A stretch of 60,012 nt of DNA from NCBI GenBank assembly GCA_022707965.1, contig JAKIZO010000009.1, positions 1 through 60,012 of the forward strand. The letters run 5' to 3'. Numbering within the stretch: the stretch's first letter is position 1; each line of letters opens with the position of its first letter. This document shows, piece after piece, positions 17,202 through 25,554 of this stretch. Under the pieces are notes generated by a model. It searched no databases. It saw nothing but the letters and a program-made list of their open reading frames with translations, and was not told where the DNA came from. This stretch comes from Bacteroidota bacterium. Its GTDB lineage: Bacteria > Bacteroidota > Ignavibacteria > Kapaibacteriales > UBA2268. The translations under genes were made by a program, and so were the position numbers.

Positions 17202-20147
17202 TTACAATATCCGTTCTAAATCTGCCTCGCTTTCCAATAGAACTGTTCGGGCTTTGCTTCCTTCGTTCGGACCGACAATTCCTGCATCTTCTAATTCATC
17301 TATAATTCGCCCCGCACGTGCATAACCTACCTTCAATCGCCGTTGTATGAGCGAAACCGAAGCTTGCTGCAACTGCACAACCAGCCGCGCCGCTTCCTCG
17401 AAAAGTGGGTCGCGGTCCTCGGCTGCGATGCTTCCCGACGACGATTTGTCTTCCAGCAGGCTCGGCAACATATACGGTTTGCTATATCCTGATTGCTTCC
17501 CAATAAAATTGCAAACATTTTCCACTTCGTCGGTGGAAATAAATGCGTTCTGTATTCTGATTGGCTTTGGCGAACCGCTCGGCAGAAACAGCATATCGCC
17601 GTTGCCAAGCAACTGCTCGGCACCCGAAATATCAAGGATTGTGCGGCTATCGATTTTCGAAGCAACAAGATAGGCAATTCGGGCAGGGAAATTTGCTTTA
17701 ATAATCCCCGTAATTACATCGACGGACGGTCTTTGCGTTGCAATTATCAGGTGGATACCAACAGCACGCGCCATCTGTGCCAGACGAATTATCGGTTCCT
17801 CCACTTCACGCGAAGCAGTTAACATCAAGTCCGCCAATTCATCGACAACCACAACAATATAAGGCATTGGTCTATGGTCAAAGTCTTTGATATGCTTATA
17901 CGCACCGGCACGAACTTTTGCGTTGTAGTCCGCAATGTTGCGTTGCCCGACCATTGCAAGAATATTGTATCTATTCTCCATCTCCAATACGGTCGATTTA
18001 AGAATTGCGACAGCATCTTGTGGATTTGTTACTATTGCATCTTGAATATCAGGCGACATCGCAAGAAAATGATAACGCAAACGGCTGTATTGCTGCAATT
18101 CCACCTTCTTCGGGTCTATGATTACAAATTTCAGGTCTTGCGGGTGCATACGGAATAGCAATGAATTAATTATCGTGTTTATACCAACAGATTTTCCCGA
18201 GCCGGTCGAACCAGCAATAAGCAAGTGCGGCGCTTTTGTTAGGTCGGCAACTACTACTTCGCCCGAAATCGTCTTGCCAAGAGCAATCGGCAACATCGCC
18301 TTCGATTCGTAAAATTTTGCGGTATTGACAACGTTACTGAAACGCACTATGGACGGATGCTGGTTCGGAATTTCCACTCCAATTGTGCCACGACCGGGGA
18401 TTGGTGCTATTATTCTTATGCCGCGTGCTTTTAGTGCCATTGCAAGGTCGTCGGCAAGGCTTTCGATGCGGCTGATTTTTATTCCCGCCGCCGGAACAAA
18501 TTCATATTGCGTTACAACCGGTCCAGGTGTTACAGTCAGATTTTCGATATATATCTTAAATGTTTCAAGTTTTTCCTGCAAAATTCGGGCATTCATCCGC
18601 AGTTCTTCATCGCTAACTCTGATTTCTTCCGAACTTGTATCAAGCAGATTGACACCTGGCGGCGTGTATTTAATATCCTCGTCGTGAATTGACACTCCGA
18701 GAGGCGTGTTAAGCACCGGTTCGTCCTCGGGGGCAGGTTCTTCCACCTCGATGATTAACGGCTTGGGTCCCGCCGGTGCGTTTGGCTTTATTTCAACGGG
18801 TTTCGGGCGAACAACCGCCTGGTCAATTTCCTCAACTATTGGTTTTGCTGGCTTTGGCTTAACAATTAATGCTTCGTCTATTTCGGGAAGTTCGGAATTA
18901 TCCTCGACGGGAAAATACTCATCGGATTTACTTTCTTTCTTTTCGCTTGTGTGAGTATCTAAATTTTCTTTTTCTTGTTCGCTTTCAGTTGCTAATTTCA
19001 GCGAAATAGCAAAATCATTCTGCTCTTGCTTTTCTGTTTCTCGAAATTCTTCATTCTGCTGAAATATCTCGGGTTTCAGATTATTTTCGTTTTTTTCATC
19101 GCCCAAATTAATCTTGCGTTCCTCATTTTGCTTGATTTTCGAAATAGATTTATCGACAAACTGGCTTTCCAGGTCAATTTTCCTCAAACCAAGCGGTGCG
19201 ACGGGCGGTGCTTGCTCTTTGAAAGGATTTTTTATGTTTATTTTAAGTTCGGGTTGTCGGGGTTGCTCTTGCTTGCTTTCGGTTGCGGCAGAATCCTCTT
19301 TTAATTCGTTTTCTTCTGCTTGCTCAGTGCTAACGGCGAAAGTTTCAGCGGCAGGTTCCTCCGTTTGGCTGTCTTTTGGCAATTCTTCCGAAAGCAATTC
19401 TTTATTGATTTTTTCAAAATCTTTTACTTTAACAAATAGAAATTTGAAAAGTGCAATGCTTTTTTGGTAAATAATAAGCGATATTTCACCGATTTTAGCG
19501 AAAATTGGCTTCCAGTTTATATTTGTCCCGAAATACACAAGCAAGAACAAGGCAATCAGGAAAAACAAAGTCGCACCGAACGGACTGAGCAATTTCGACA
19601 TCACCGAACCCGCAAACAAACCAATTGCCCCCATCCATTCTTTATCAATTGTGCTGAAAGTCTGGAAATTTCTCAATGAGCCAAGCAAGGAAGAGAGCGT
19701 TACACCAAAGAGCAAGTAAATAATTGTGTTGCGGATAAGTCGGTCGGGTATCTCGAATGATTTGTAGATATTCAGTCCCCACAAAAACAGAAAAGCAGGC
19801 AGAAACACAATTACATAGCCGATAGTGCCATTTATCATCAGGTCGGAAAGCACTGCCCCCGTCAGCCCAAGCCAATTTTGCGTCGTTTCTGCTTTTATGC
19901 GTATCATCGAATCAGACGAAAAAATCGTCAGCAACTCGGAAAGCGTAATTTTAGCATTCAATTCATCTTTCTGTGTGTATGAAATAATCGAAAGGAACAA
20001 CAAAACAGAGAAAATCATCAGCAGCACAGCAAAAATTCGAGAATAGAGCGAAAAATTCATTTCCTTTGGTGATTTGTCGGGTTTGCTTTTGGGCTGCTCT
20101 TTTCTGCTGCTGCGTTTAATCACTATTTCGTCGTTACTTTCAGCCAT
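17202..20147 (-). CDS. ftsK: DNA translocase FtsK
   Basis: This encodes 981 residues. It has a basic N-terminal tail, four or so transmembrane helices (about 30-210), then a long low-complexity Glu/Lys/Pro-rich linker (about 225-460). The C-terminal motor follows: HLLIAGSTGSGKSVGINT (Walker A), YIVVVVDELADLM (Walker B) and IIATQRPSVDVITG. It ends in a winged-helix gamma domain (from about 910, LIQRRLKVGYARAGRIIDEL) that reads polar KOPS-type sites. It pumps chromosomal DNA at the closing septum and activates XerCD. The start overlaps the end of comB by 8 bp. Confidence 0.97.
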   Translation of the reverse strand: MAESNDEIVIKRSSRKEQPKSKPDKSPKEMNFSLYSRIFAVLLMIFSVLLFLSIISYTQKDELNAKITLSELLTIFSSDSMIRIKAETTQNWLGLTGAVLSDLMINGTIGYVIVFLPAFLFLWGLNIYKSFEIPDRLIRNTIIYLLFGVTLSSLLGSLRNFQTFSTIDKEWMGAIGLFAGSVMSKLLSPFGATLFFLIALFLLVYFGTNINWKPIFAKIGEISLIIYQKSIALFKFLFVKVKDFEKINKELLSEELPKDSQTEEPAAETFAVSTEQAEENELKEDSAATESKQEQPRQPELKINIKNPFKEQAPPVAPLGLRKIDLESQFVDKSISKIKQNEERKINLGDEKNENNLKPEIFQQNEEFRETEKQEQNDFAISLKLATESEQEKENLDTHTSEKKESKSDEYFPVEDNSELPEIDEALIVKPKPAKPIVEEIDQAVVRPKPVEIKPNAPAGPKPLIIEVEEPAPEDEPVLNTPLGVSIHDEDIKYTPPGVNLLDTSSEEIRVSDEELRMNARILQEKLETFKIYIENLTVTPGPVVTQYEFVPAAGIKISRIESLADDLAMALKARGIRIIAPIPGRGTIGVEIPNQHPSIVRFSNVVNTAKFYESKAMLPIALGKTISGEVVVADLTKAPHLLIAGSTGSGKSVGINTIINSLLFRMHPQDLKFVIIDPKKVELQQYSRLRYHFLAMSPDIQDAIVTNPQDAVAILKSTVLEMENRYNILAMVGQRNIADYNAKVRAGAYKHIKDFDHRPMPYIVVVVDELADLMLTASREVEEPIIRLAQMARAVGIHLIIATQRPSVDVITGIIKANFPARIAYLVASKIDSRTILDISGAEQLLGNGDMLFLPSGSPKPIRIQNAFISTDEVENVCNFIGKQSGYSKPYMLPSLLEDKSSSGSIAAEDRDPLFEEAARLVVQLQQASVSLIQRRLKVGYARAGRIIDELEDAGIVGPNEGSKARTVLLESEADLERIL

Positions 20148-20901
20148 TTTTTACCTCAGTTGATTTGAGAATTTTGATACTATTGCCCTCGATAAACGGA
20201 ATAATTGGATAAAGGTCGATTGTCGAGGCAATTTCAATATCTTGTTCAAATCCTAAATTTTGAAGCAATTTTGCGTGTTCGGTAGTTTTGATGAAGTCTT
20301 TGATATTGCCCTTGTGCATCTCGTAGATAGATTTCGCTAAGTGAGCGGCGTCTGTGAGTTTGCAGTTAAGTTCGTTGTGGAAATGGTTCACAAAAGCCCC
20401 CGCTGCAAGAGTATCCTCGTAGGAAATTCTGCCTTTGTTGCCCGCAGCGAACAGAATTATCGAATGCACCGACGGGTCGTTCTGAACACAGTTCAGCACA
20501 TATTCACTCACAGCAGAAAGGTTCACAAACGAAGCAACAATTCGGCAGGGCGCTTCTTTCGCACGGGTAAATATTTGCGTTCCGTTCGTTGTTGTAAGTA
20601 TAACAATTTTATTTTCGACTTTTTCTTTTGTGAATTCGGTGGGTGAATTGCCCGCACCGAAGCCATCGGGTTTCATTCCGTTGCGTTCGCCTGCAAGAAT
20701 TGCGTTTTGCTTGTCTATTGTGTTGTAGAGTTTCACTGCTTTCTCGGTTGTATCGGTGATAATGATTTCGCGAGCGTTGTTGCTGAGCGCTGTTACAATT
20801 GTTGTGCTTGCACGCAGAACGTCAATCATAATCACAACAGAATTCGAAAAATAGGTGTTTTCATTAATTGCCGAAGGCACCAAAAATGCATCGATAATCA
20901 T
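20140..20901 (-). CDS. comB: 2-phosphosulfolactate phosphatase family protein (ComB)
   Basis: This encodes 253 residues, the usual size. Family motifs are VIMIDVLRASTTIVTAL (near residue 25), LAGERNGMKPDGFGAGNSP (about 70-88), IVILTTTNGTQIF and the acidic SYEDTLAAGAFV. In methanogens ComB dephosphorylates 2-phosphosulfolactate in coenzyme M synthesis; in bacteria the actual substrate is usually unknown, and no other CoM or sulfolactate gene is nearby. It is transcribed ahead of ftsK with an 8-bp overlap. Confidence 0.88.
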   Translation of the reverse strand: MIIDAFLVPSAINENTYFSNSVVIMIDVLRASTTIVTALSNNAREIIITDTTEKAVKLYNTIDKQNAILAGERNGMKPDGFGAGNSPTEFTKEKVENKIVILTTTNGTQIFTRAKEAPCRIVASFVNLSAVSEYVLNCVQNDPSVHSIILFAAGNKGRISYEDTLAAGAFVNHFHNELNCKLTDAAHLAKSIYEMHKGNIKDFIKTTEHAKLLQNLGFEQDIEIASTIDLYPIIPFIEGNSIKILKSTEVKNG

Positions 20902-21005
20902 AAATTCTTCGAGCCGTTATATTTTACACATTATTTAAATTTAAGTAATTTTTCTGAATTATGTAAATTTTGAAAAATTATATTTTATTAATTGTTAGTC
21001 CATTG

Positions 21006-21175
21006 CACAGACAGGAATGTCTGTGCTACCGTTGAATAGGAAAACCTTCGGAAGGTTCAAAACCTTCCGAAGGTTATAAACCTCGAAATATTCGACCAAC
21101 CTTGAATAAAATAAACCAATTTCTCGCCATTGGAAATCACAGACAGGAATGTCTATGCTACCGTTGAAAGGAAAA
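21006..21175. repeat. Composite repeat (A-B-D-A) upstream of the hemerythrin gene
   Basis: Family A elements are at 21006-21030 and 21138-21162, a B pair at 21043-21075, and the family D spacer at about 21078-21137. The same composite recurs, in the same orientation, at 21732-21875 on the other side of the hemerythrin gene. Confidence 0.9.
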
Positions 21176-21298
21176 TCTTTCTCATAACTGCGTTTCGAGA
21201 TTGCTGAAATCAATTAATTTCTTTTAATTATTTTGTGTTTTTAAATTCACGATAAAACTTATATTTTTACATTGTAGTTATTTCAAAAAGGGGAAAAA

Positions 21299-21706
21299 AT
21301 GGCATTTATCAATTGGAACGATAGTCTGAAAGTAAACGTTGATGCTATCGACATTCAGCATCAAAAACTTGTCGATATTGTTAATAATTTATTTGATGCA
21401 ATGAGCGAAGGCAAAGGCAACGATGTGCTCAACGACGTTTTCAACGGTTTGCTTAATTACACTGTTGAGCATTTTGCAACCGAAGAAAAATTAATGGAAC
21501 AGCACAATTATCCAAAAGCAGAATTTCACAAAGTAGAGCATTCAGACCTTACTCGCCAGGCAAAAGAACTTTACGAAAAGTTCAAATCGGGACAGGCTAC
21601 AATCAGTGTGCCTACTTTGAACTTCCTTCGTTCGTGGCTAAATAACCACATTCTATCGTCAGATAAACAATTCGGCGAATTTTTAAATAGTGTTGGTGTA
21701 AAATAA
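21299..21706 (+). CDS. Bacteriohemerythrin
   Basis: This encodes 135 residues, the standard single-domain size. All seven di-iron ligands are visible: His21 (DIQHQ), His58 and Glu62 (EHFATEE), His77 and His81 (FHKVEH), His117 (NNHI) and Asp122 (SSD). It should bind O2 reversibly in the cytoplasm, acting as an oxygen store, sensor or carrier. A GGGG ribosome binding site lies 5 to 9 bases before the ATG. It is monocistronic and bracketed by near-identical direct repeats. Confidence 0.96.
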   Translation: MAFINWNDSLKVNVDAIDIQHQKLVDIVNNLFDAMSEGKGNDVLNDVFNGLLNYTVEHFATEEKLMEQHNYPKAEFHKVEHSDLTRQAKELYEKFKSGQATISVPTLNFLRSWLNNHILSSDKQFGEFLNSVGVK

Positions 21707-21731
21707 TATCAATTTCATTGATTGTGAATTG

Positions 21732-22076
21732 CACAGACAGGAATAGGAAAACCTTCCGAAGGTTTCAAACCTTCGGAAGGTTGTAAACCTCGAAATATTC
21801 GACCAACCTTGAATAAAATAAACCTATTTCTCGTCATTGGAAATCACAGACAAGAATGTCTGTGCTACCGTTGATAGGAAAAACCTTCGGAAGGTTCAAA
21901 ACCTTCCGAAGGTTCTAAACCTGCTGTTTAGAGAAAACTTGAACAAAAGATAATGTCTATTTCTTAAATAGTAGTTCAGACATTCCTGTCTGAAAAATCA
22001 TATTATTTTTTTGTGGTTCGTTTCACAGACAGGAATGTCTGTGCTACCGATAATTTTGGAAAACCTTCGGAAGGTT
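21732..22076. repeat. Large composite repeat cluster at the hemerythrin / lnt convergent junction
   Basis: In order: a shortened A element fused to a B pair (21732-21782), D spacer (about 21785-21844), A (21845-21869), B pair (21882-21914), an A' variant with GTAGTT flank (21971-21994), A (22024-22048) and a single B unit (22062-22076). No gene is visible in this stretch. Confidence 0.9.
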
Positions 22077-22090
22077 CTATTTGCGATATC

Positions 22091-22891
22091 TTAACTTTTT
22101 TGCTGTCTTTTAAAAATCGCTGAAATAAGCAAAATCAAGGCAAACGCAAGTGCTGCAATAGGCAAGAAATCGGGCAACTGCACATAGAGCGTTTTTTCGT
22201 TCATTAGCGGCACCGAAGCCGCAATTGCTGTTGCGGTGTATTGGGGCGCTTCGAGAATAGATTTGCCCACCGGACTAATGAAACCTGTTACGCCGGAATT
22301 TGCGCATCTCGCAATATATCGGCGCGTTTCGATTGCTCGCGCTGCCGCCATAAGATAATGCTGACGCGGTCCGTAGGTGAAATCATACCAGGCGTCGTTC
22401 GTAATCACCGATAGCAGGTGCGCACCATCCCGAACAAACCGAGTAACAAATTCGGGATAAATCGATTCAATGCAAATTATCGTCCCAATCCGTGCAAATT
22501 TATCCTTGTTCTGCACCTTCAATGAATATTGCTTACGACCAATTCCCCACGACGAAATTCCCACACCCCAACGCAACCAGTTTTGTGCAAAAGGAATTAG
22601 GTCTACATACGGGAAACGCTCGCCAAATGGTGTTAGCCGTGATTTTCTATAAATTTGCGGATTATCTGCTTCGAACGGCTTTGGATTAAGCAACAAAGCA
22701 GTATTGAACGGTTCGAAACGTTCGTTTGTATCCAGAAACCACTGACGTGCGGTTACTGGCGCCTTGCTTGCATCGGGATAAAGGTAATATTCAGTAAATC
22801 CCGTCAGAAGCGAAATTTGCTTGTAATGTACGGATAGAAATGCCCCCAATTGACTGCCAGACTTACCGTTGGTATTGCTGTTTCGCTCCAC
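22091..22891 (-). pseudogene. lnt: Apolipoprotein N-acyltransferase, C-terminal part (frameshifted)
   Basis: The open frame carries the second half of Lnt. It contains the catalytic Lys region (RKSRLTPFGERFP) and the catalytic Cys in IGTIICIESIYPEF, then the conserved NDAWYDFTYGPRQH and a C-terminal transmembrane helix. The catalytic Glu is in the upstream frame. The first 20 or so residues of this frame are not Lnt-like; the real protein crosses from the upstream frame at a G5 run (22843-22847), where one extra G restores NWGAFLSVHYKQI. It lacks a plausible independent start. Confidence 0.85.
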
Positions 22892-23727
22892 ACAGCAAGG
22901 TCAATTTTGCCGTTGTGCGCTTCGAAGACAGAATCCTGCAACTTCAAATGATAATATATCTGGTCAATTGGGTTGCCATCCCATTTTCGCCAGGGATTAA
23001 TGTTCGGCTGAATTAGAGCAACGTTAATTTTCGGACTTTTTTCGAGTAGTTTCGTGTGATTATATTCATTATATGCGAAGGCACCATAGACATAAGGCAG
23101 CAGCAATATCGCAAGAAACGAAACAGTATATTTTCTTTGCGGAATTCCCCAAAAATTGCGAAGGCGAAATCGCTTTGGTATCTTTTGCAAATGCTCCACA
23201 AGTTTCAAACACAACACGTTTGCATAAAGAACAAGCAACGATGCACCCCAAATTCCCGTTATGTCGATAAATTGAACCCACATTGTGTTTAGCATTTGCG
23301 TATATCCAAGCGTTAACCACGGATACGAGGCTTCGCCGAGCGAATGCAAATACTCGAACGCTAAAAATCCCACAGGAAAAGTCCATAACGCCGCATTTTT
23401 GCCAAATTTTTTCTGAATTTTGAAATAAAACCAGAACGGAACTAAAAAAAACAGCGGGTGAATAAAACATAAGGCAATCCCACTGCCAAGCAAAAACGGG
23501 TCAGTTTCCTGCTGAAAACTTGCTATCCACCAATTTGCAATCGTATGATAGAAAAAGAAAGTTATATATACGTAGAAATATTTGTGCTTTATCTGGTCGC
23601 TTTCTCCGAGCATCCATAGCAAAGGAACAAATGCTACAAACGCAAGCAAAAACAAAGGCATAGGCGGAAAAGCAAGCCCCAGCATAACCCCCGAAAGGGT
23701 TGCAAAATACGCTTTTCGTTTATCCAT
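22804..23727 (-). pseudogene. lnt: Apolipoprotein N-acyltransferase, N-terminal part (frameshifted)
   Basis: The start is the ATG at 23727, overlapping the exonuclease gene by 8 bp. It holds the multi-helix membrane domain of Lnt (about six helices) and the first part of the nitrilase-like domain up to the catalytic Glu (IDLAVWSETAIP). After SLAVNWG the frame runs into a stop at 22804. Lnt adds the third acyl chain to outer-membrane lipoproteins in the periplasm and is usually essential in bacteria with LolCDE-type sorting, so loss would be notable. A homopolymer sequencing error is a fair alternative explanation. Confidence 0.85.
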
Positions 23728-24505
23728 TTTTACCAAAATTTAAATATTTGTTCCAGATTTTGAATAGTTCGAAAGTAGCGGCGACATCTCGCATACAATA
23801 TTTCGCAATCGAATAGATTTTTCCGCTATGGAAATATTCGGAAACTTTCGAGCCGTCTATTCCTTCTGCTTTCGGCGAGGTAAGCCCGAAGGCACGAGCA
23901 TAGAAATCGAAGTTAAATCGGCGGGTTGCTCCGTAGGACGAACCATTGTAGAAGGTGAGTTCGTCGAGCAAATCCACGTGCCGAGAGTAATTGAAGCGGG
24001 TTCCCTCCATCAGGTTGCGGCTGGGACGCACTCCAAGCAATGCCGACCGCAACATCAAAAACGGGGCGTCGAAATTCCTACCGTTAAATGAAATTAATGT
24101 AGCATCTGGGTATTTTGCTAACTTACTCCAAAATTCGTTTATTACCCATTTTTCGTCGGAAAGATAATAATTAGTGTTTTCTTGTTTGTACACTTTGTAT
24201 TTGCGACCTTTCGATTTTTCAAACAAGTTCATTTCATCGCTTTGGATAGTTTCTTCATCAGTAGGCGACGAACACAGAACAATTTTGCTCTCAGATTTGT
24301 ATTTTCCCGAAGAATTATCCCAAGAAATTCGTGCCATTCCAATGCAGACGACCTGAGCAGTAAGCGGCGAAAGACCCATTTCTGCTTTTTTTCGTTCCAC
24401 TTCCTCGTCGTCTTTTGCATAGCGAAGAAGGTACTCCTGCTGGCTCTCTGAAAAACTATCGAACGGAAGTGGCGAAGTCTCAATATCGAAAACAATATAT
24501 TGCAT
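23720..24505 (-). CDS. Predicted 3'-5' exonuclease related to the PolB exonuclease domain
   Basis: This encodes 261 residues from the ATG at 24505; a longer frame exists upstream but is not supported by a ribosome binding site and would overlap the divergent alkD start. Exonuclease motif I is VFDIETSPLP (residues 5-14). Motif II is LISFNGRNFDAPFLMLRS, and motif III is IAKYCMRDVAATFELFKIW. The DEDDy-type ligands are therefore present. The family is a stand-alone version of the PolB proofreading fold; its cellular role is undefined. It overlaps lnt downstream by 8 bp and diverges from the AlkD-like gene by about 80 bp. Confidence 0.88.
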   Translation of the reverse strand: MQYIVFDIETSPLPFDSFSESQQEYLLRYAKDDEEVERKKAEMGLSPLTAQVVCIGMARISWDNSSGKYKSESKIVLCSSPTDEETIQSDEMNLFEKSKGRKYKVYKQENTNYYLSDEKWVINEFWSKLAKYPDATLISFNGRNFDAPFLMLRSALLGVRPSRNLMEGTRFNYSRHVDLLDELTFYNGSSYGATRRFNFDFYARAFGLTSPKAEGIDGSKVSEYFHSGKIYSIAKYCMRDVAATFELFKIWNKYLNFGKNG

Positions 24506-24585
24506 AATACACCAAAAATAATCTATCCAAAAATACGAAAAGTTGTATATTAAAATAATCATTTTTACACAATTATAATTTTTGT

Positions 24586-25278
24586 ATGAACGCACAAGAA
24601 ATTATCGAACTTCTTCGTTCGCTTGAAAATCCTGAAAACAAAGCAGGAATGGCACGCTTCGGTATCAACACCGATAGAGCTTTCGGAATTTCTATGAAAA
24701 CGCTCGAACCAATTGCCCGCAAAATCAAGAAAAACTACGAGCTTGCTCTCGAATTATGGGAAACGGGATATAATGAATCTCGAATTCTGGCAATATTAAT
24801 TGCCGACCCGAAGAAAATCACACCCGAAGTGATGGACAAATGGACGCGCGATTTTAATTCTTGGGACATTTGCGACCAGGCTGCATTGAAACTATATTGC
24901 AAGACCCCGTATGCCTGGCAAAAAGTATTCGAATGGGCAGACTACGAGCAAGAGTTTGTTCGGCGTGCAGCGTTTGCAACCATTGCTGCATTGTGCTTGC
25001 ACTACAAAGAGAAAAACAACGAACCATTCGAAAAATCGCTGGAATTAATAGTACGTTATTCCACTGATGAACGCAATTTTGTCAAAAAGGCGGTAAATTG
25101 GGCTTTGCGTCAAATCGGCAAACGCAACCTCGAACTAAACAGCAAAGCTCAAGCAGCAGCAGAAAGGATTTTGCTATTTCACCCGAATTCACCATCTGCT
25201 CGGTGGATTGCCCGCGACGCCCTACGCGAACTTCGCAACGAAAAAACATTAGAAAGGGTGAGAAAAAAGGAAAAGTAA
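24586..25278 (+). CDS. AlkD-like DNA alkylation repair protein
   Basis: This encodes 230 residues made of HEAT-like helical repeats, as in AlkC/AlkD glycosylases that excise N3- and N7-alkylpurines without base flipping. The conserved segment FNSWDICDQ supplies the Trp and Asp, and VKKAVNWALRQIGKRN supplies the second Trp and Arg that cradle the lesion. RFGINTDRAFGISMKTLEPIA near the N-terminus is typical. It is monocistronic and followed by intergenic repeats. Confidence 0.92.
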   Translation: MNAQEIIELLRSLENPENKAGMARFGINTDRAFGISMKTLEPIARKIKKNYELALELWETGYNESRILAILIADPKKITPEVMDKWTRDFNSWDICDQAALKLYCKTPYAWQKVFEWADYEQEFVRRAAFATIAALCLHYKEKNNEPFEKSLELIVRYSTDERNFVKKAVNWALRQIGKRNLELNSKAQAAAERILLFHPNSPSARWIARDALRELRNEKTLERVRKKEK

Positions 25279-25313
25279 AGCTGAATTTATATTAAACCTA
25301 CGAAAATATATTT

Positions 25314-25525
25314 AACCTTCCGAAGGTTCTAAACGTGGTAATTTCGATAAAAGCCGATTAAAAATTAAATTGTAGTTCAGACTTTCCTGTATCAAAATTT
25401 TCGTGTTGTGCATTCACAGACAATAATAAGAAAACCTTCCGAAGGTTCCTCGTAGGGGCGTGGCATGCCGTGCCCCTACAACTGTGGTTTATAGACAATT
25501 TTTTAGGAAAACCTTCGGAAGGCTA
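25314..25525. repeat. Repeat cluster at the alkD / PNGase-like convergent junction
   Basis: A B unit at 25314-25328 is followed by a degenerate A' element near 25375-25395, a shortened A fused to B (about 25418-25447), a family C palindrome (GTAGGGGCGTGGCATGCCGT then GCCCCTAC, 25452-25479) and a partial B unit near 25508. Confidence 0.85.
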
Positions 25526-25554
25526 TTTGGTAAGCACGAAAAAGTGCGAATTTT

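Noticed and set aside
20995-21213. Small open frames lying over the repeat clusters (also 30577-30876, 55888-56112 and others)
   Set aside because: Their translations only repeat the palindromes (for example VGARHAVPL or DIPVCA-like strings), with no ribosome binding sites.
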